64,000 nt of DNA from Cydia pomonella (taxonomy: Eukaryota > Arthropoda > Insecta > Lepidoptera > Tortricidae): NCBI RefSeq assembly GCF_033807575.1, contig NC_084728.1:6957451-7021450 (forward strand). The letters run 5' to 3'. The position numbers and the translations under genes are program-made. Of this stretch, positions 61,001-64,000 are shown in pieces. Below the pieces are notes generated by a model. That model had not been told where the DNA came from and did no database searches. It worked only from the letters and a program-made list of their open reading frames with translations. Each line of letters starts with the position of its first letter. Position 1 is the first letter of the stretch.

Positions 61001-61667
61001 GGTGAATAATTCTGGCTACGAGATTATGTCTGTGATTATTATTATTATTTATTCTGGCGTGAAGAAACCAAGCTCAAGATTTTCATCACTGTCAGAAAGA
61101 GACGCATTGTCTTGTCTTTATCATGCAATTAACACGCCCATAACAGTGACGCCTATAGACGATAAAGTAAATATACGATACGTGATTTTTGTTACCATCG
61201 TTGGATTTTGATAGTGGTATAGTTTTGTTTTGACTAAATACTTTAGCATTGATAAGATAATCATAACATATGCCACAGTTACAGTAATCTTGTGATAAAA
61301 ATATTATATACTCGTGTATACAAAGCGGATATTGATATTATTAAGGGGTCATTTTATGTGTCTATGTCGCAGCCATCTGGTTAAGTTAGCCAGCTAATTA
61401 GTCACTTAGGCCGATAGGAAATCACTCAACGTTTAACGACTTGGCGTATTGAAAGTCAGCTTTTTGAAAACGACTAGTTCACTCAGCTAAGTGATTTAAA
61501 TTTAGCCTAAAACATGCTTGTCGAATTGTCTGACGCAATTTACAGTGTATAATTATTAGGGTGACTGCTATAGTTATTGGCTCCCCAAAAGTAATTGGCC
61601 ACTCCAGTCCCTAATAGGCAATAGAAGTGTTATTGTTAAGAGACACACACAGTGTTCAATAGCCATA

Positions 61668-61701
61668 GGGTGATTGCTATAGTTATTGGCCACCCTTAAC
61701 A
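61668..61701. repeat. extra copy of the inverted-repeat end motif
   Basis: AGGGTGATTGCTATAGTTAT, then TGGCCACCC, repeats AGGGTGACTGCTATAGTTAT at 61559. It sits just outside the right arm of the large inverted repeat. Confidence 0.6.
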
Positions 61702-61732
61702 TTACGACTAGAGGTATACAGGGTATTTATTT

Positions 61733-62080
61733 AAGGTGGTTCGATTTCCATACAAAAAACGATTGCGTTTTATGAAGTCATTACACACTATTACTAGATA
61801 AATATGTGCGCATCTATCTACTTTCGACTATTAGTTTGCGCTATATTGATAGAAAAACTATGTTTCATACAGAAATCACGCAAAAAACGTTATATTTTTC
61901 TATCAAAGTAACACCAAAATAACGTTTTTTGCGTGGTTTCTGTATGAAACATAGTTTTTCTATCAATTTAGCGCAAACGAATAGTCGAAAGTAGATAGAT
62001 GCGCACATATTTACGTAGTAATAGTGTGTAATGACTTCATAAAACGCAATCGTTTTTTGTATGGAAATCGAACCACCTTA
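61733..62080. mobile_element. near-perfect palindromic MITE, TA-flanked
   Basis: Element 61735-62078. AGGTGGTTCGATTTCCATAC and its complement are the ends. Arms of about 165 bases match almost throughout (CGATTGCGTTTTATGAAGTC; GAAAAACTATGTTTCATAC; CGCAAAAAACGTTAT). The loop is about 20 bases. Confidence 0.9.
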
Positions 62081-62600
62081 TTCACCTGCAATAATTTACG
62101 GGCTCAATAATTATATAGGTCATACTGAGCAACTTTTACTGTTAATGTTAAATGTTAAACCTGTCTTTTTCAATTGGCATTAACTCCGTACGAAACGTTT
62201 GTTATCTTGTCTAGGCCCCCATATCTTTTTGCAGTAACGCTTATGAGTTTGCAAATAACAGAATGGACGATCTACTTTCATGCTAATTGGCTTCATATTA
62301 TAATATCTGATCGAATCGGATCTTATTCGGATTTAAGTCCGAATCAAACCATATAAGTATATATTGCAGCGCTGCTTCAGAATGTTATGAAAGATGCGCG
62401 TGCAACGCCGGTTGTAATACTTGTAATCTATGGAATTATATGCCAGCTGTCACATTGCTTGCGTTACTTGTTATAAAGTAGGGCAATGAAATGGGCCCAT
62501 GGATCTGACTTCCAATATAGGACGTGCTAATCGAAACAAATTTGTAGTGGGGAAACACTTAATAACGGGGTACAATAGGCCCTGTAACGCTTTATGCAGC
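62081..62600. other. intergenic, nothing recognised
   Basis: No coding or repeat signal I can name, apart from short AT runs. Confidence 0.4.
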
Positions 62601-62604
62601 GTAA

Positions 62605-63149
62605 GGCCCTCAGCACACGGAGCGTAACGCCCCGGCCACGACATTGCGCGGCTGCGGCACCGGCGAGCGGCGAGAATAGGTTGGAGCGAGACACAGCGAT
62701 CCGACCTTTCGTTCCCACTTATGGCCGCCGCTCGCCGCTGCCGCCGCCGCGCAAAGTTGTGGCCGGGGCGTAAGCGCGTCAGCGTATCGTAAAAACGTTA
62801 CTAGTAAAAGACGCGTAGAGTTCTGGACACCAAGGGTCACGTAAGCGTAATTGTGTTATAAGTGAAATCCTATTAGTTGAAATCATGGTGTGACTGGTGT
62901 CAGATGTCTTTGGTGGATATATCGACGATTTTACTTTCTCGTCAGATGAAGATTTTTTATTGTTTGATTATGTCAGAAATTCTGTTTTTTACGCCTGTAG
63001 TAATGATGACAGAAATCTGATACGCTACGCTGCGACGACGCTTCGTGTGCGGACATGTTTGAAGTTGTACGTGCTCGTAGTGCTCTCATTCTACGCGCGT
63101 ATTACGATACGCTTACGCGTCTCTTACGCTTACGCGCTGTGTGCAAAGG
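62605..63149. repeat. GC-rich repeat with inner palindrome
   Basis: AAGGCCCTCAGCACACGGAG near 62603 and CGCGCTGTGTGCAAAGGTCC near 63150 mirror each other loosely. Inside, 62626-62772 has AACGCCCCGGCCACGAC mirrored by GTTGTGGCCGGGGCGT, with GGCGAGCGGCGAG and CCGCTCGCCGC arms. This reads as one MITE inside another. Confidence 0.5.
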
Positions 63150-63150
63150 T

Positions 63151-63252
63151 CCTACCGCGAACCACGTTCGACGTGTTGCCTCTCTGTCGCACTTGTAAAT
63201 TCGTACGTAAGCGTGACAGGGAGGCAACACGTCGAACGTGGTTCGCGGTAAG
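63151..63252. mobile_element. TA-flanked MITE with 30-bp perfect inverted repeats
   Basis: 63153-63182 (TACCGCGAACCACGTTCGAC...) is exactly complementary to 63221-63250. The inside reads GCACTTGTAAATTCGTACGT. TA is on both ends. Confidence 0.88.
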
Positions 63253-64000
63253 CCCTCTGAGGGCCTAAAGGATGACGCTAAGCCGGGTTGGAGCTTTGAG
63301 CGCTTCGTTTTCTATGGAAAGCACCACGTCATCGCCGGTCAACCGTCATAGAAATGACGTGTTGGACGACTCGGCCCGGGCCCAGGCCGGTCTAGCGTGA
63401 GTCATGCTTAAAGCGTAGTAAACCAAGTCTTAGTAACGTGTTTTCAGCAAATACGCAAATAGCAGTAACTGATTGATAACATAATCCTCGTTTTTTGCCA
63501 AAACACAAGATTAGCGTACTATTTTATATAACGTTGAAGTACTTACATACTTTGGTCTATCTAATAGAAGATCAGGAAATTCCACTTTAAGATAAGATTA
63601 GATGTCACGCGATTGAAAATATATTTTTCGCTTTTGGTGATTAGGAATTTATCAGGAAAAATATATAGCCCAGAATCTATTAATGTGGTTGAGTGGCCGT
63701 ACGTAGACCTCCAACCTAAACGGAACCCTTATAGGATCACTCTCTGTCTGTCTGTGCGTCGTCTGTCTGTCCGTCTGTTACAGCCTATTTGGACCAATAA
63801 ATGAATTCTATAGGCCAGTTTATGGTATAAATGAGCAAATTAAAAAAAAAAAATTGCAAACTATATCTTGTTACATATCAAATGAAAGGAAATCATATGA
63901 GAATCTCAGATATATTTTTTACAATTATATAATATACTTCTTTTAAAGAGCGCTTAATCAGCCAACAAACTGTCTTCAGTTTGTCGGAACATAATTATGT
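63253..64000. other. right edge of window, no gene seen
   Basis: 63718-63782 has a scrap of the GGGTTCC family (CGGAACCCTTATAGGATC, TGTCTGTCTGTGCG). GAGCGCTTCGTTTTCTATGG at 63298 resembles palindromic repeat edges. The missing 5' exon of cysteine dioxygenase was looked for here and not found. Confidence 0.4.

Larger units (their letters stand above)
57635..61642. repeat. very large inverted repeat (arms 57635-58216 and 61077-61642)
   Basis: Arms of about 570-580 bases mirror each other throughout: CTCTTAACAATAAGACTTCT with its counterpart near 61642; GGGAGCCAATAACTATGGCA with TGCTATAGTTATTGGCTCCC; CGTGTTAATTGCATGATAAA with TTTATCATGCAATTAACACG. The spacer is 2.86 kb and holds a SINE-like copy, a MITE, a GGGTTCC element and a LINE piece. 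The arms show no coding. It could be a fold-back transposon with long arms, or a local inverted duplication. Confidence 0.85.

Noticed and set aside
62897..63268. 123-codon plus-strand frame with many Tyr and Arg
   Set aside because: It crosses a MITE hairpin and GC-rich repeats, has no family motif and no splice context.

Overview
This is an animal nuclear window, almost certainly from a moth or butterfly (inference). It is AT-rich, its genes are split by many introns, and most of the rest is transposon debris: RTE-like and Jockey/CR1-like LINE ends, tRNA-headed SINEs, hAT, mariner-type and piggyBac-type MITEs, and a CsRn1-clade Ty3/gypsy element. I see no rRNA, CRISPR array or bacterial-type operon.

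Layout. (1) 1-4172: the 3' part of a gypsy element, with gag, protease, RT-RNase H-integrase and one LTR. (2) 4468-6444, + strand: a two-exon gene for a small secreted cysteine-rich protein of the Diedel family, with TATA box and initiator. (3) 11257-21752, + strand: an eight-exon RNF113 (CCCH plus RING, spliceosome-associated E3 ligase) gene; its introns are crowded with MITEs and SINEs. (4) 21.8-24.5 kb: a 5'-truncated LINE with a long RT frame, a hAT element inserted in its tail with a perfect 8-bp target duplication, and a palindromic MITE. (5) 36902-24911, - strand: a twelve-exon secreted protein of about 1432 residues with eleven chitin-binding (CBM14/peritrophin-A) domains and one mucin-like tandem-repeat exon. 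It looks like a peritrophic-matrix or other chitin-matrix mucin. (6) 37-43.4 kb: intergenic repeats. (7) 55353-43439, - strand: the last four exons of cysteine dioxygenase; the N-terminal exon(s) are not visible and probably lie beyond the right edge. Two of its exons have decayed partial copies lying directly downstream of the originals. (8) 55.4-64 kb: nested transposons, a very large inverted repeat and several near-perfect palindromes, with no gene recognised.

The four host genes look unrelated (immune modulator, splicing factor, chitin matrix, sulfur amino-acid metabolism), so no operon or pathway is implied. The strongest points for follow-up are the Diedel-like gene, the phase-0 exon amplification in the chitin-binding gene, the duplicated exons of cysteine dioxygenase, and the density of long inverted repeats. 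Exon joins were made by eye from splice consensus and reading phase; all coordinates were read by hand.
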